A DNA stretch of 64,000 bases, taken from Hygrocybe punicea. Its lineage: Eukaryota; Basidiomycota; Agaricomycetes; Agaricales; Hygrophoraceae. Position numbers and translations under genes: made by a program. Of the stretch, positions 34,911 through 45,992 are shown in pieces. The stretch's first letter is position 1. Each line of letters opens with the position of its first letter. Location: positions 1,364,001 through 1,428,000 of the forward strand of contig OY744467.1 of assembly GCA_963556145.1 (NCBI GenBank), given 5' to 3'. The notes beneath the pieces were generated by a model. The model made no database searches and was not told where the DNA came from. It worked only from the letters and a program-made list of their open reading frames with translations.

Positions 34911-36985
34911 ATGTTGAAGACCGAATGTACGTGTGTCTGTTCCCTGCGTAAGCTGGACGCGCTAATCACTTTATCCAACTTGCAAAAGATGCCATCATCC
35001 TGGATGCCGGATCGAGCGGAACCCGCCTTCACGTCTACCGATGGGAAGAATACAAGCAAAAGAGTCCGTCTCCCCCGTCGATCGATTTAGTTTATGAGAA
35101 GAGGGAGAAAGGTTTCTATCCCCACCTTCTTAATTTGGTTGCGCGCTAACAGAATTCCAGGAGGTATTGCGAAACGTGCAAAAGCGGCCATTCGCGGAAA
35201 GGACCCCGCTGCGATCGAAGAAACACTGAAGACATTCGTCGATGACTACCTCAAGACCCTTTTCGAAAACGCTCAAGCCATCTGTACGCACGTAAGAGTT
35301 GAACCCAAAGATGTACCACTATTGTTATTGGGTACAGCTGGCTTACGGGATTTTGAGGACGAGAACAAGGCCAACTGTGACAAACTCATGCACGTCGTAA
35401 AGGCATACGTGGCGGAGAAGCATTTCAATGTGGTGGACGAGTATTTTGGGCCGATTAGCGGAGAGGACGAAGCGCTCTATGGATGGATCGCGGCCAACTA
35501 CTCGTTGGGATTCTTTTCTAGGTACAATAAACGGAACTCGAAGACGGTAGGATACTTGGAGATGGGTGGGGCAAGCGCCCAGATCGCTTTTAGAGCGCAC
35601 GAGACCGACGAGGGCAAGAAATTCAGTGATATGACGACGGTGACGGTGGGGCATCACGATTTCCACCTGTTTTTGAAGTCACATCCACTTGGAGCGGATA
35701 AGGCATGGAATAGGTATAATGATACGCTCATCGAGCGCGTCGAGCCAATTGATGGGGTATGTGAACCAAAAAATCTGACGGAGAAATGTTAACTAACTCG
35801 TCATAGAAAATTCCAGACGTCGCTAGACCGTTTGGGTTCGAGGGGGAATATAAGGAGAAGACATTTACCGGCTCCCTTGACGACAATGGGGCTCTTGAGG
35901 TGCTTCGTGGCCGTGCCCTCGACGTAATGATGGACCTGCTCGAAGGGGAAACTTTCTTCCCAGATGACTCCGAGAGTCTCAAGGCTGCAGTCGCAGATCG
36001 TCCATTTGTCGGGGGAGCGAGCTTCTGGTATTCGACACGCGGACTCTTCGACAAGGATGCTGAGGGTAATCCTAGCAAGACAGCTTTTAATTACCGAGAG
36101 TATAGGCGTGAGGTGCAGGATTCGGCTATCCTGACCTGGGATGCTTTAGAGAGGAGAAGTAAGAGAGAGGCGACGTTGGAGGTGCAGCAACAAGAGCAAG
36201 AGAAGGAGGAGGATGAAAGGGCGGACAAGGCAACCGTGGCCAGGAAGATAGAAGAGGAAACGGGGAAAAAGAAAGGCTTCTGGGAAAGGGCATGGTTCAT
36301 GTCCCAGTGGATAAACTGCGTGCTGGTGGAAGGTATGGGCATTTACGATGCAAACGGAAACGCGCCGGGAGCTCAGGGAGGAGCCGACGAGGACAAGCTC
36401 TCGTTCCGGCCTTACAACGGACCCGATGGTGGGGCAGCGTTGAATTGGACCCTTGGCAGGATGGTCCTCCTCGCAACTGGCGATCCCAAACCCGCCAAAA
36501 TGGATCGCGGAGTAGGGCCTATCTTGGAGGAATTCCGTGAAAGGGTATTAAAGCGTGCGAAAGAACTCAAATATGAGTTATATAGATTGGGCCAGACGAA
36601 GACGTCGCTGGAGAAACGACTCGAGTCTTCGACCGGCGCTGCGAAAACGAGGTTGCAGGAGAAAATGGAGGAGTTGGACGAAAAAATAGACGAAACCAAG
36701 GGGCTTGCGAAAGAAGCGCAAGACCACCTCGATAAGTTCAAATAACGGGGGGACTGCGATGTCTATATATCCGCTAGTCCACCGCTCTTTGTTCACTCCT
36801 GCTCACTGGCAGTTACTTGTATTTCTGACGTGTCGTTGGATTGTTTTGCCTGTTTTAACGACTTTTTTTTTCTATCTACTACAATTGTAAATGGTTTCGC
36901 GTGTGCTACCAACTCTTCGCCACACATTTCGTGGGATTCGAGGTTGAGGTTGAGGTCGGGAAATTACTGCTAGGATATGCGTACG
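34188..36985 (+). repeat. Tandem duplication, copy 2
   Basis: Second copy of the block at 30635-33530, same orientation. Exon borders and the promoter TATATAATACGAAGAACATA are conserved. It lacks the acidic insertion and has a shorter 3' flank. Confidence 0.8.
34911..36745 (+). CDS. GDA1/CD39-family nucleotide phosphatase, copy 2
   Basis: A tandem paralogue of the gene at 31344. Exons 34911-34947, 34989-35111, 35161-35756 and 35807-36745 give 564 residues in phase with the same intron positions. All five apyrase motifs are kept (DAGSSGTR, LLLLGTAGLR, GPISGEDEALYGW, YLEMGGASAQIAF, ALNWTLGRM), so both copies may be active. The acidic insertion of copy 1 is replaced by a short GAQGGADEDK, and the C-terminal coiled coil has diverged most. 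No signal peptide is evident. Confidence 0.85.
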
Positions 36986-37067
36986 CAGTGGGGAATAACC
37001 GGATAATAGATCCAGTAAAGTCGTTATTCCCACGGTGTGCTTCATTTGACTCGGAACCGATACGATA

Positions 37068-38516
37068 ATGGCGACTCCCAATGCCCCCTCAGCCGCAGCT
37101 CAGGCCGCAGCCCAGCCCCCTGTTGGTACATCGAACATAATCACCGCTCTTGGCCAAGTCTTCAAAGTGCAGACAGGCGATAGCATGTCCAGCGAGCGGA
37201 TAGCTCAGATGCTCCAAGCGAACATGCCACAGCTAGGGGAGCTTGCCAAGCAAGGCAAGCTTAACCACCAGCAAATAATGCAGGTAGCGTCTCTTCTCCT
37301 CAACCCACCCCACCCCCCACCTCTTCCTTTGAGAAAATTCGAGAGGAGCCGTAAGTGACGAAACGCGTGTTGGTTCTTTCGTGGTATTAGCTCAAAGATT
37401 TTGCGGACAAGTATAAGCCTGTTGCAACAGGGCCCTCAGCTGCGAACGCGGCACCTCCTGTTGCCGCGGCGCAGAATCCTGCTGTTTCTGGACCACCAAA
37501 GGTACATTGCACTGGTCAGGTTTGTCTCCGAATCTCTTTGTTGTTTGACATTTTTTCTTTTTCTTTTTTCCAATGCAAAATTCGATTGGTATGCAGCCCA
37601 CTCAGCCGGCTGCCCAGCAACCACAGCCTATCACCCCGACACACTCTGCTTTTAAAAGCGGGTCTCCTGCACCTGTACTGAGTTCAAATCCTGGAGACGG
37701 TTACCCTATCAGTCAAACTTTGAATACAACGAATCCCGGGCCTGTCCAGTGGGGAAACGTACAACAAGGTCGGCCTACATTGACCGGGGGAATAGCCGGC
37801 GGAAGGATATCTGGTTTGTTTCCGTTGCTATTTTTTGGATCACGGTCACTGACGAACGGATGGATGATTTTCCAGGAACACCCGCTCACGTCTCCCGTGG
37901 GTCAGAAGACTTTGCAATGCTGAATCTGGATGACAGCAGAACACGGCGGAAGAACACACCTGGGGACCAAAGTATGAGACGGTCCATCCAAGACCTGGTG
38001 TCGAGTGTCGATCCCAATGTCAAAGTTGAGCCGGAAGTCGAAGACGTGAGCACCCACCGTTTGTTCCATTCTGTTTTTTGTTTTTCCCCCGTCTTCTTTT
38101 CTCCCATTAAGAAAGAGCGGATGCACCTGACCGCACTCTCACTTGGTATCAATAGTTGCTACTGACAATTGCGGACGAGTTTATCGACTCGGTCACCAAT
38201 TTTGGGTGCCGTTTAGCAAAACATCGAGGTGGCGACACACTGGAAGTCCGAGATCTCCAACTGCACCTTGGTGAGAGATGGCTGCACCCCTCACGGTGGT
38301 TATTAAAGCAATTTTCCTATGGCAGAACGCAACCATAATTTAAGAATCCCTGGCTTCGCATCCGACGAGACCCGGCTTTCGCTATCGCAGTCTTCGATCG
38401 CCCCTGCTGTGCCTGCTGTACCGGCCAAGAAAGCTGCACAGGGCACTTCGATGACTTTGAGAAGCCATCGGCTTGCACAGGTGCAGCAGGCGAAAAGGGA
38501 GGCCAAGTTGATTTGA
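37068..38516 (+). CDS. TAF12: TFIID subunit 12 (histone-fold TAF)
   Basis: A subunit of TFIID and SAGA that pairs with TAF4/Ada1 through a histone fold. The start [14 protein letters not shown] is followed by a conserved N-terminal helix pair ([40 protein letters not shown]). A long Pro/Gln/Ser-rich linker follows. The C-terminal histone fold reads [39 protein letters not shown], then [15 protein letters not shown]. Five short introns lie in phase. The basic tail ([12 protein letters not shown]) ends at 38516. Length is similar to other fungal TAF12 proteins. Confidence 0.92.
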
Positions 38517-38853
38517 ACATCTTTTACTGTAATTTTTCCTTCATTCTTCAGCATTGATATTGTCTGCATGAACGGTCTGTAGCACTTTGAAATAATAATG
38601 TATTTATGATTCTTATCAAAGCCCATATTCTTCCCCGAGATCGCCGTAGAAGCGTCGCGACAAATTTCAATGCCAACCAGTCATCCTCACCGATGTGGCG
38701 GGAACCAACATCACCGCGAGAAACGATGAGGAGGCCGTCAGCCTCCTCCTTCTATAAAACCTGCCGCTTATAGCCAGGTATTCTTCGTTGTCTCTTCGTC
38801 TCATCCACAACTTTCAACAATCTTCGCGTCTCCTTCACCAAAGCCTATATACC

Positions 38854-39960
38854 ATGCGCACCTCGCTTCTCCTCGTTCCTACTCTCGCACTCCTTAACTG
38901 GGGTAGGGTCAGTACTGCGGCGCCAACCCACTACGTTCCTGCTCGCCGTACGATTTCCGAATTCAACGACAATCCCAGAGACAGGATGGCGGACGTCGCC
39001 GGTGGGAAGCACCACCTCTTCGGTCGCAGATATCGCACTCCGACTCCACTATACGTCGGCAGGCGCCAACTCCGCAATGCGGATTACGGTGCCGGCAGCG
39101 GGGACGATGTTCCGAGCTCGAGCGAAACCGACTCTTCGTTGGAATCGGGGCCTACCGTGGCATCTGCGGCACCTCCGGCGGCGAGTGCCACGCCTGTGAC
39201 TGACACCCGTCGGCGGTCTCTCGATGCGCCCAATTCCAAGGTGATGATCCCTGATGAGGGAGAAGACGATGTGATCGAGGGGCGGGATTGCGGTGACGAG
39301 GACGAGGACAAGAAGAAAGGTTCTAAAGACGCCAGAGCGATGAGGTTTTGGGGTTGGTCCAGGGACGTCGTGCCTGCGACTCTTCATGGAGGTGCTGACG
39401 GTGACTCGGCCGAAACTAACGAGCAGGTGCAAGATGCGGCGGGAGAGTTGCCTCCTACCACTACCACTACTACTCCGAGCACTGGGGACGCGAACACGAA
39501 GAGATCTTTTAAAGACGCCAGAGCGATGAGGTTTGGGGGTTGGTCCAGGGACGTCGTGCCTGCGACTCTTCATGGAGGTGCGGACGGCGATTCTGCCGAC
39601 ACTAACCAGGAGGTGCAAGATGCGGCGGGAGAGTTGCCTACTTCTACTACCACTCCGAGTACTGGGGACGACAACACGAAGAGATCTGCTGGAGATACCA
39701 GAACGATTAGGTCTTGGGGTTGGTCCAGAGACGTCGTGCCTGCGACTCTTCATGGAGGTGCGGACGGTGACTCGGCCGAAACTAACGAGCAGGTGCAAGA
39801 CGCGGCGGGGGAGGTGCCCAATGCCGCTGCTCCACGCGCTTTAGCCATGACAGGATGTGGGGCAAGCACTGGCGGGTACGTGGCTCAGCGACGAGGCGCG
39901 GTCGTGGGAGCCCCCAGCGACGGGGGATGCCAACCTGAGGATATCTCCGGTACCTACTAG
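38854..39960 (+). CDS. Secreted precursor with three dibasic-delimited repeats (kexin-processed-repeat type)
   Basis: A single-exon 368-residue protein. The N-terminus MRTSLLLVPTLALLNWG is a likely signal peptide with cleavage near VSTA/AP. Several dibasic sites follow (ARR, GRR, RRR). Then come three tandem units, 39319-39504 (62 codons), 39505-39684 (60 codons) and 39685 to about 39870. Each has GWSRDVVPATLHGGADGDSA followed by an acidic EVQDAAGE stretch and a Thr/Pro/Ser spacer; units 1 and 2 end NTKR. The KR sites fit Kex2 cleavage, which would release near-identical peptides, as in fungal kexin-processed repeat proteins. A cysteine-containing tail ends the protein. No UstY-type (DUF3328) oxidase or other maturation gene is adjacent. 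Function is unknown; peptide release is inference. Confidence 0.8.
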   Translation: MRTSLLLVPTLALLNWGRVSTAAPTHYVPARRTISEFNDNPRDRMADVAGGKHHLFGRRYRTPTPLYVGRRQLRNADYGAGSGDDVPSSSETDSSLESGPTVASAAPPAASATPVTDTRRRSLDAPNSKVMIPDEGEDDVIEGRDCGDEDEDKKKGSKDARAMRFWGWSRDVVPATLHGGADGDSAETNEQVQDAAGELPPTTTTTTPSTGDANTKRSFKDARAMRFGGWSRDVVPATLHGGADGDSADTNQEVQDAAGELPTSTTTPSTGDDNTKRSAGDTRTIRSWGWSRDVVPATLHGGADGDSAETNEQVQDAAGEVPNAAAPRALAMTGCGASTGGYVAQRRGAVVGAPSDGGCQPEDISGTY

Positions 39961-40318
39961 CGGATAGCGACTCGACAATAAAGGCGGGGGTAGACTTGCA
40001 GGAGAGACTTGCACAAGAAAGTTTTTGTTTCAATGTTTATTTTTATTATGCGTTTGAAGATGGTGAAATGAAAGTGTAATGAAAGTGCGTTCAGAAGGTT
40101 GAAGCAATATTAATGTCACATGATATATCGAAGACTTGGATGTGCACCAATAGCTATGCGACGATGCAACGGACAGCATTGGGTTCCAGTATCCACCGAC
40201 AGCCATCGACGGTGACTGTGCCCGTCATCGAGTAGCGGTTGCTCCCTGAATCTCCCGGCCTACTAGAACTTGAAATCACCGAAAAACTCGATAACTTCCT
40301 TCCGTCTTCCTCAGGACA
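39961..40318. other. Intergenic, no gene seen
   Basis: Holds the 3' UTR of the repeat precursor and the promoter of the following gene. No further feature was recognised. Confidence 0.4.
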
Positions 40319-41546
40319 TGGCATTAACGCTGAATTCCACTGGCATCATCGTGGCTGATGACACCGATCCCAACATCCTTTACACAGGAACTTGGTTAAC
40401 ACAGGGAGTAAAGAAAGACTTCAATTCTACGTTGCACGGGGCGACGGTTGCTGGTTCTACTGCGACATTTCTTTTTAATGGTGAGCATATGTGGTACTTA
40501 ACCTCAGATGACTGCTATGATTTATCCACCCAATGTCTAGGAACCTCTGTCGCAGTGTACGGTACTCTAGGACCCGCGGGAACACCCGTCTCCACTTATG
40601 TTCTTGACGATTCATCGTTGATCAAGTTCGCGGCGCCAGCAGTCCAGTCGGTTATCCACCAGATGAGCTTCTATCAATCCTCAAGTCTCCGAGATGGGCC
40701 CCATCGTCTGACAATAACGTTCCTGAACCACAACGGTGTGTATTGGCTCGATTATCTGTTGTACATGCCTTCCCTGGCAGTATCAACGTCTGCCGTGACA
40801 CCGACGTTAATATCGACATCGACATCGACTGCCGTGATATCCACCGCCAGCCCCGCAACCTCCGTCAGTACACAACAGAGCAATGTAGGAATTATAATTG
40901 GGGCAACCGTCGGAGGGTTACTATTGGTCGCTGTAGTAGCTCTACTTTACTTCTGGCATCGCCACGCTCCAAAAAAACCAAAACATGATGGTGAGTACGT
41001 CTCCTGTTTACCTGTCGGTAGGAGGTTTTCATCCTCCACCAGGGGTGGCTCCTTTCTCCGTTTCTGAGACACGATATCTATATGATGATCGTCCAAGCCA
41101 GAAAATCGTGAGCTCGTCCACCGCGACTGTTCCCACATCGGAACAAAGTCGCCACCCAGACGCAACCCGTGACCTAGGGGCAGGAATGAGCCAATCGTCG
41201 TCGGGTAGTAGTCAATCACCTCCAGATACGGGGACGAGATACGCCACGGTACCGACCGAGGATACATGCCCCGCCAAGTCTCAATATTCTTCGCTACAAA
41301 GCTCTCCCCCAGGCGTCATTATTAGATACCCTGTATGTTAATAAACGTTTGATTTCAGCAGATTTTCCGACCATTCTGATTGATATTTCGCTTCAACAGA
41401 GCCGTAACAATGAACAAAGAGATAATAACCGTTCAGATATTCGGATACATCAAGACGGGGGAACGAGACTTGCTGGAGGACCGTCCCAAACGCAGCGGCC
41501 ATTCTCGCCCTTTACGGATATCCCACCAGCCTATGAGCCTTATTGA
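40319..41546 (+). CDS. Single-pass membrane protein, Agaricomycete-type extracellular domain
   Basis: The start MALTLNSTGIIVADDTDPN opens a beta-rich extracellular-like domain of about 160 residues (TGSTATFLF-type core, WYLTSDD, DGPHRLTITFLNH, GVYWLDYLLYMP). A Ser/Thr-rich stalk follows, then one membrane helix (IIIGATVGGLLLVAVVALLYFW), HRHAPKKPK and a disordered cytoplasmic tail ending FTDIPPAYEPY. This layout is common in mushroom genomes, but its role is unknown. Exon 1 runs 40319-40990 and the last exon 41400-41546. The intron joining them to the middle exon (40991-41021) would be only 31 bases, so either the splice model or the base sequence there (an A run) may be off. Confidence 0.6.
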
Positions 41547-42687
41547 AGAAAGCCTAGCTTTTTATTATTATTACCGCTATTTTCATTCTTATAAAACATT
41601 TTGTGACACGTTTTGCAGACATGACATTGAAATACGGGGCTGAAATAGCTAAGGACACATGTTAGCGAGGCGCGGCTGATAGCTACGCGATGCCATTGTC
41701 GCCGTCCAAGTTGGCAGTGATTTTGATGTACGCCATTGATGACGTTGAATGCACTGGCAATGCTGGTCGTCGAACACCATCTTTTATCGATCGCCGACTC
41801 GGACTTTAACAAGGATAGGCAACATTGTCTTGCCAGAACGGTAATATGTTTTGGCTTGAAGAGTCCTATTCCCAGCAGTTTCTCCGTGACTATCTTCGAC
41901 TGGTAGTGCCTCTATCATGATCACGGGGGGGGGGGGGGGGGGCATCGGAATAAGCATTGTCGGAATAAGCATTGTCGGAATAAGCATTGTCCTGCTTTTC
42001 TACAGGTGCCATCGCCTTGACGAGGACACCGTGCTTGGATGGTTCGCCTTCGTACGCAGTACTTACTGGTTTGTTATCCGTTAACGCATTAACAGTAATC
42101 ACTTTTTTCACTGGCAAATGCATCCATAGATGGTTCCGTACTACAATTCTGAGCCTGAATATGGCTTGGTCGCCCATTCAATCCAGTGCCAGTGGCCCTG
42201 TATCCAACACCTGTCACTGGCATAGGCCCGTCATAGACCCGTGGGTGCCGTTCGACGTGGACGACCCGACCCTAGGAATTTAACGCGTTTCGCAAGTTGC
42301 AATTCAAACGACCACCACTAGCTCGCAGTGGACCAGAGGTCTGATTACAACCAGGATTGGAGGGTGGTAGGGACGAGATATTTATGCAGGATGCGGTGAC
42401 TCTCAACCGCTTTGTCAAGCATCTGTCACCGAGGGGATGCGGAATCCGCTGCTAGCTAACGGAGTATCCCCGAGAATGTTCTGGAGAGCTCGAGAGCTCG
42501 AGAGTATGGCAAAGATTGTCATGCCAAGATTTGTCGGTCTCACACAGCATGCGACACACCTTCTTTCTCCCGGGTAACCCGACTTCGAATTCAGGGAAAG
42601 GGGAGCTTTGCGTGTTGCTACAATGTTCCGAGGTGGCCGTACATCTGAACGAATACAACACATAACTGACATTCAAATTGTCCCGTT
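41547..42687. other. Intergenic with possible small minus-strand frame
   Basis: 1.1 kb without a recognised gene. A minus-strand open frame at 41890-42177 reads through the 15-base repeats as three DNAYS units followed by a proline run made by the G tract. It could be a repeat artefact or the end of an unknown protein. No relatives are recognised. Confidence 0.35.
41925..41990. repeat. 18-G homopolymer followed by three 15-base repeats
   Basis: Eighteen consecutive G at 41925-41942, then CAT, then three exact copies of CGGAATAAGCATTGT at 41946-41960, 41961-41975 and 41976-41990. The exact length of the G run should be treated with caution because homopolymers are error-prone. Confidence 0.95.
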
Positions 42688-43853
42688 CTAACTCGTCTTT
42701 TTGTGATCAGTTGCAGATTTCGACTGGACTTTTTGTTGATAGTCGAGAATGATGGGAACAAAGTCCCATAAACCAAATTCGGGCCAATAAGTTGAGGAGA
42801 AATGTAGTTGGGTATCCTCAGAGCACTGTTTATATAACCAAAACAAAAAGAGTATTATATACAGTTAGAAACAATTAAATAAAAATGATTGCTGACCTGC
42901 CAAAGCAAGAAATCGCTGAGACGTTTGACGCCGCTCGTTCGAATTAGAATATCCAAAGGAGGACTCCCAACAAGGGACGTCATGAGTTGGGAATCTATGT
43001 CCTTTTCCGATATTTCTCTGACATGAATTGTGGATATTAAACCTCGCGCACGCAAAAACGATAACGTGGCAAAAAAAAAAAAATCAGACATACGGATCAA
43101 TGTCGGAATTCGTCTGGAGGGAAAGACGGACGGCAGACTGGACGGCTGTGGTGATTTCATCACGAGAAGCGTAGGGCATGCACAGGTTGAAAATTGCACT
43201 GATGTATGAAACGAAAAGAAAAAAGAAAGAAAAGAAAAACCTGTTAGCCACAAAAAGATCAACGATGTAAGATGATACCATTACCGATCATTGTGACGGG
43301 TCATATCCTCTGCCGTACGAGCAGCCTGCTGAACGGCCGGAGGAAGCAGTTCTCTCCTGCCTAACACGTTTAGTCGGACACCATCTTGGTCAAGGAGATC
43401 TCTGACCCGAAAATTAAAATTAAAAGTGACACACGTACACCACACACACACACCGCCAAAAAAAATCTCACCCATGCTGGCATATTTCCAAGAGTTTTTC
43501 CTCTGCGAGTGCCATGAGCCCAGCGACCTCTTCTGGCGACCGCTTGAAGTTGTCGATCGCGAAAGCATAGGCGGTAACACAACGAATGTTTAGACGGAGG
43601 CAGATTTGGAGAATCTGGTATACGGTTATGAGTCTAAGCCCCCTGGCCTGAGCAAACCCCCACAGACCCTTCGCAATGCTATGAAACCATCGGTGTGACC
43701 TTGAATGGTTTGTTTACGGTTCATCCTGGCATAGCGACGGTTTCCATCCATGACAAAGGCGACATGTTGAGGAATTGGCCCCGAGGATAGAACATGAAGG
43801 AGGATCTCCTCAGCTTTGGTCGAGATTTTGTCGTGTATCCACTGTAGTACCAT
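42688..43853 (-). CDS. cis-prenyltransferase (dehydrodolichyl diphosphate synthase)
   Basis: Extends farnesyl diphosphate with isopentenyl units for dolichol synthesis at the ER. Read right to left from ATG 43851-43853, it shows the family motifs in order: [16 protein letters not shown] with the catalytic Asp, [28 protein letters not shown], the [15 protein letters not shown] helix, [47 protein letters not shown] and [11 protein letters not shown]. It ends with a basic tail and stops at 42688-42690. Several introns interrupt it. The [14 protein letters not shown] and [15 protein letters not shown] motifs mark the active Rer2/Srt1/DHDDS-type chain. It is divergent from the securin-like gene with only about 45 bases between the starts. 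Confidence 0.9.
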
Positions 43854-43899
43854 CGTGGGAATGTTCGGCTTTTCCTGCTTTCAACACCAACTTATAATT

Positions 43900-45093
43900 A
43901 TGACTGCACGGACTACAGTCCCGCTCAACCTCGATGGCCAGTTTCGCTACACATCATCGATAGCCAAAACCCCTGGTAAAACCCCTGGTAGAACGTTCAC
44001 CAAATCCCGCACCGAGAACTTGATCCACCATGGCACGGGTCCGGGCAACGCCAACCAACCGTTGTCCAAACCAGGATCCATTTTCGCAACGCCCGCTCCG
44101 ACACGACCTCTTCTCGACAAAACCCCGTTCCCAAATCGAACACGCAACGCTGCGGCCACCCACAAACCCCTCCCCCACTCGAAACATGCTCTCCTCGAGC
44201 AGGATGGCACTCCCGAGACACACCTACTTCTGCAGCCGGAGACACTACTTCGCCCGAGTTCCACACGAAAGCACATTCGCGTTCCGCGAAGCGCGAGTAG
44301 GAGTTTTGAAACACCTCAGAATCAGGGGAACCACTGGGACGTCAGTGATATCGAGATTTGTGCGCCGGAGGAACATAAGGAGGTAGGAGAAGACTATGAC
44401 GAGATTGAATACATGCCACCTCGTCCTGTTGGTACGTTCCTCGGTTCTGATTTCCTTGTAGTTGCCCCTTTGAGGCTCACATAGTCTATATTTACCTCAG
44501 ACGTCCCTTACTGTCCGCCTTTCGACTTTGACCTCCCGGATTTTAGACAGCTGGGCAGCGACCTCTTCGCGGCAGCGCATTCATACCCTGTCGATGATTT
44601 ACCATCGTACTTTGACGAGTTTGACGGTGATTTTCGTACCTCTACCACGGAATGGATGTTGCCATTGCCGGAATTAGACTCCATAAAGGGTTCGAGGATA
44701 GGGAAAGCGCGTAGTGTACACTCGAAAGACTTGCGTCGACCCGCCGGTGCATTGAGCACTCCAGCAAGTGGAGTGAGTGCTGCCGCCTCGGTGCGTGCCA
44801 AGGCTGCACCAACGACTGGTATTCCTACCTCTAGGATGACTCTTGCAAGAGGAACAAGCACACGAGCGAGAACGGAAACAAGGAGCACATCTACTACGGG
44901 CGCTGTGCGCCGTCCCAACACTTCACAGTCTATAAATAAAGTGGTACCGATGGCGAGGAAACCTGTGCCATTCAGTCGAGGTGGGCCACCGGGGAGTTCG
45001 AGGAAAGCTGTCGATGTTGACGAGGATGCGATACTGACATTCCAGCTTGAGGATGGGGGCGTGGTTGGAGAGGAATTCATGTTTAAGGTGTAG
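43900..45093 (+). CDS. Disordered protein, securin-like candidate
   Basis: Two exons (43900-44431, 44501-45093; in phase) give 374 residues, mostly Pro/Ser/Thr/Lys-rich and disordered. The one conserved-looking block spans the intron: YDEIEYMPPRPVD then VPYCPPFDFDLPDF. This resembles the separase-binding region of fungal securins (E-I-E-Y-x-P-P ... PF-D-x-P-D). An RxxL element (RPLLDKTPF) in the N-terminal part could be a destruction box. A basic KARSV...SKDLRRPAG region and an acidic C-terminus follow. If correct, the protein would inhibit separase until anaphase and be destroyed by APC/C. The call rests on one motif and overall character, so it is tentative. Confidence 0.55.
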
Positions 45094-45236
45094 ACTTGTT
45101 CGATTTGTAGACTTGTATTCGATTATCATATAAGATAACAGTTTTACCTGATCCGTCTAAAGACTAACTCCAGTCAACAACCACTGGCACAGAACCACTG
45201 CCTCATTGCACAGAGCTCGCGCTCAACATTCCACAC

Positions 45237-45713
45237 ATGAGCACAGTCGCGCAAACGAAAGATTCGGGGACCACCACCACCACCGCTGTGCCGCAGGACG
45301 CAGCGCAATTACTGGATGCAATCCGGGGCATTGTGGCGACCGCCTCAGCTCCCCCTGCACACATAATGGTTACATGTGGCAACGACAAAGTAGCCTTTGG
45401 AAGGGAAGCTCTTATGCAAATGGGATACGACGTGAGTCACCGTCTCTGCTCCCCCCTCCACCACCACCGACCCACCCTATGCTCTTGCTTATCGCGGCTG
45501 GCCACCTCGCAGAAGGCTCGGGATGCCTTTCTCGACGAATTCGCAGTAGGCCCTGATGACTTGGAAGCAAACATTTTTGCGACGTTTTGGCGTCCGCATG
45601 GGGGAGGAGATGAAGGGCCCGTGCGTATCCACCAGGGAAGCTGGGTGGAACTCTTGCCGAACGTGAAACAAATCAATGTGGTTATCGACCTAGCCGGGTT
45701 GCCTCCCTTTTGA
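45237..45713 (+). CDS. Small conserved-looking protein, unknown
   Basis: Two exons (45237-45431 and 45513-45713), in phase, encode 131 residues starting MSTVAQTKDSGTTTTTAVP. A helix (DAAQLLDAIRGIVATA) is followed by HIMVTCGNDKVAFGREALMQ, and the second exon holds ARDAFLDEFAVGPDDLEANI and WVELLPNVKQINVVIDLAG. It looks like a small folded alpha/beta protein. There is no signal peptide or membrane segment. I do not recognise the family. Confidence 0.6.
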   Translation: MSTVAQTKDSGTTTTTAVPQDAAQLLDAIRGIVATASAPPAHIMVTCGNDKVAFGREALMQMGYDVSHRLCSPLHHHRPTLCSCLSRLATSQKARDAFLDEFAVGPDDLEANIFATFWRPHGGGDEGPVRIHQGSWVELLPNVKQINVVIDLAGLPPF

Positions 45714-45992
45714 AATTGCAATGGCCTGGGGGTAGTAAACGTATATCAGAGCCCGCCTGTATTCTACTCAGCAATGCATTCTCGTCATCCTCGTCACGGT
45801 CCCTTGGGTTGCCCGACAGTCTGTGGCAGTTCCGGACGACGACTGCAACGTTGTCCTGGTGGTGTTGGTTGGGCGTACAATATTTTTTAATAAGACGATT
45901 CAGACGAGCAGAGAATCGAAGTCACGGAGTTGTGACGGCAGCGCTGAGAAGCTCAAGGTTTTCTACCCTGACCACTGACCACTGACCAGACC

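Noticed and set aside
39049..39798. 249-residue minus-strand frame
   Set aside because: Antisense to the repeat-bearing secreted precursor; its repeats simply mirror the plus-strand repeats and it has no signal or domain.
44030..44386. Alternative frames over the securin-like exon
   Set aside because: Only the frame starting at 43900 continues in phase across the intron and holds the EIEYMPP block.
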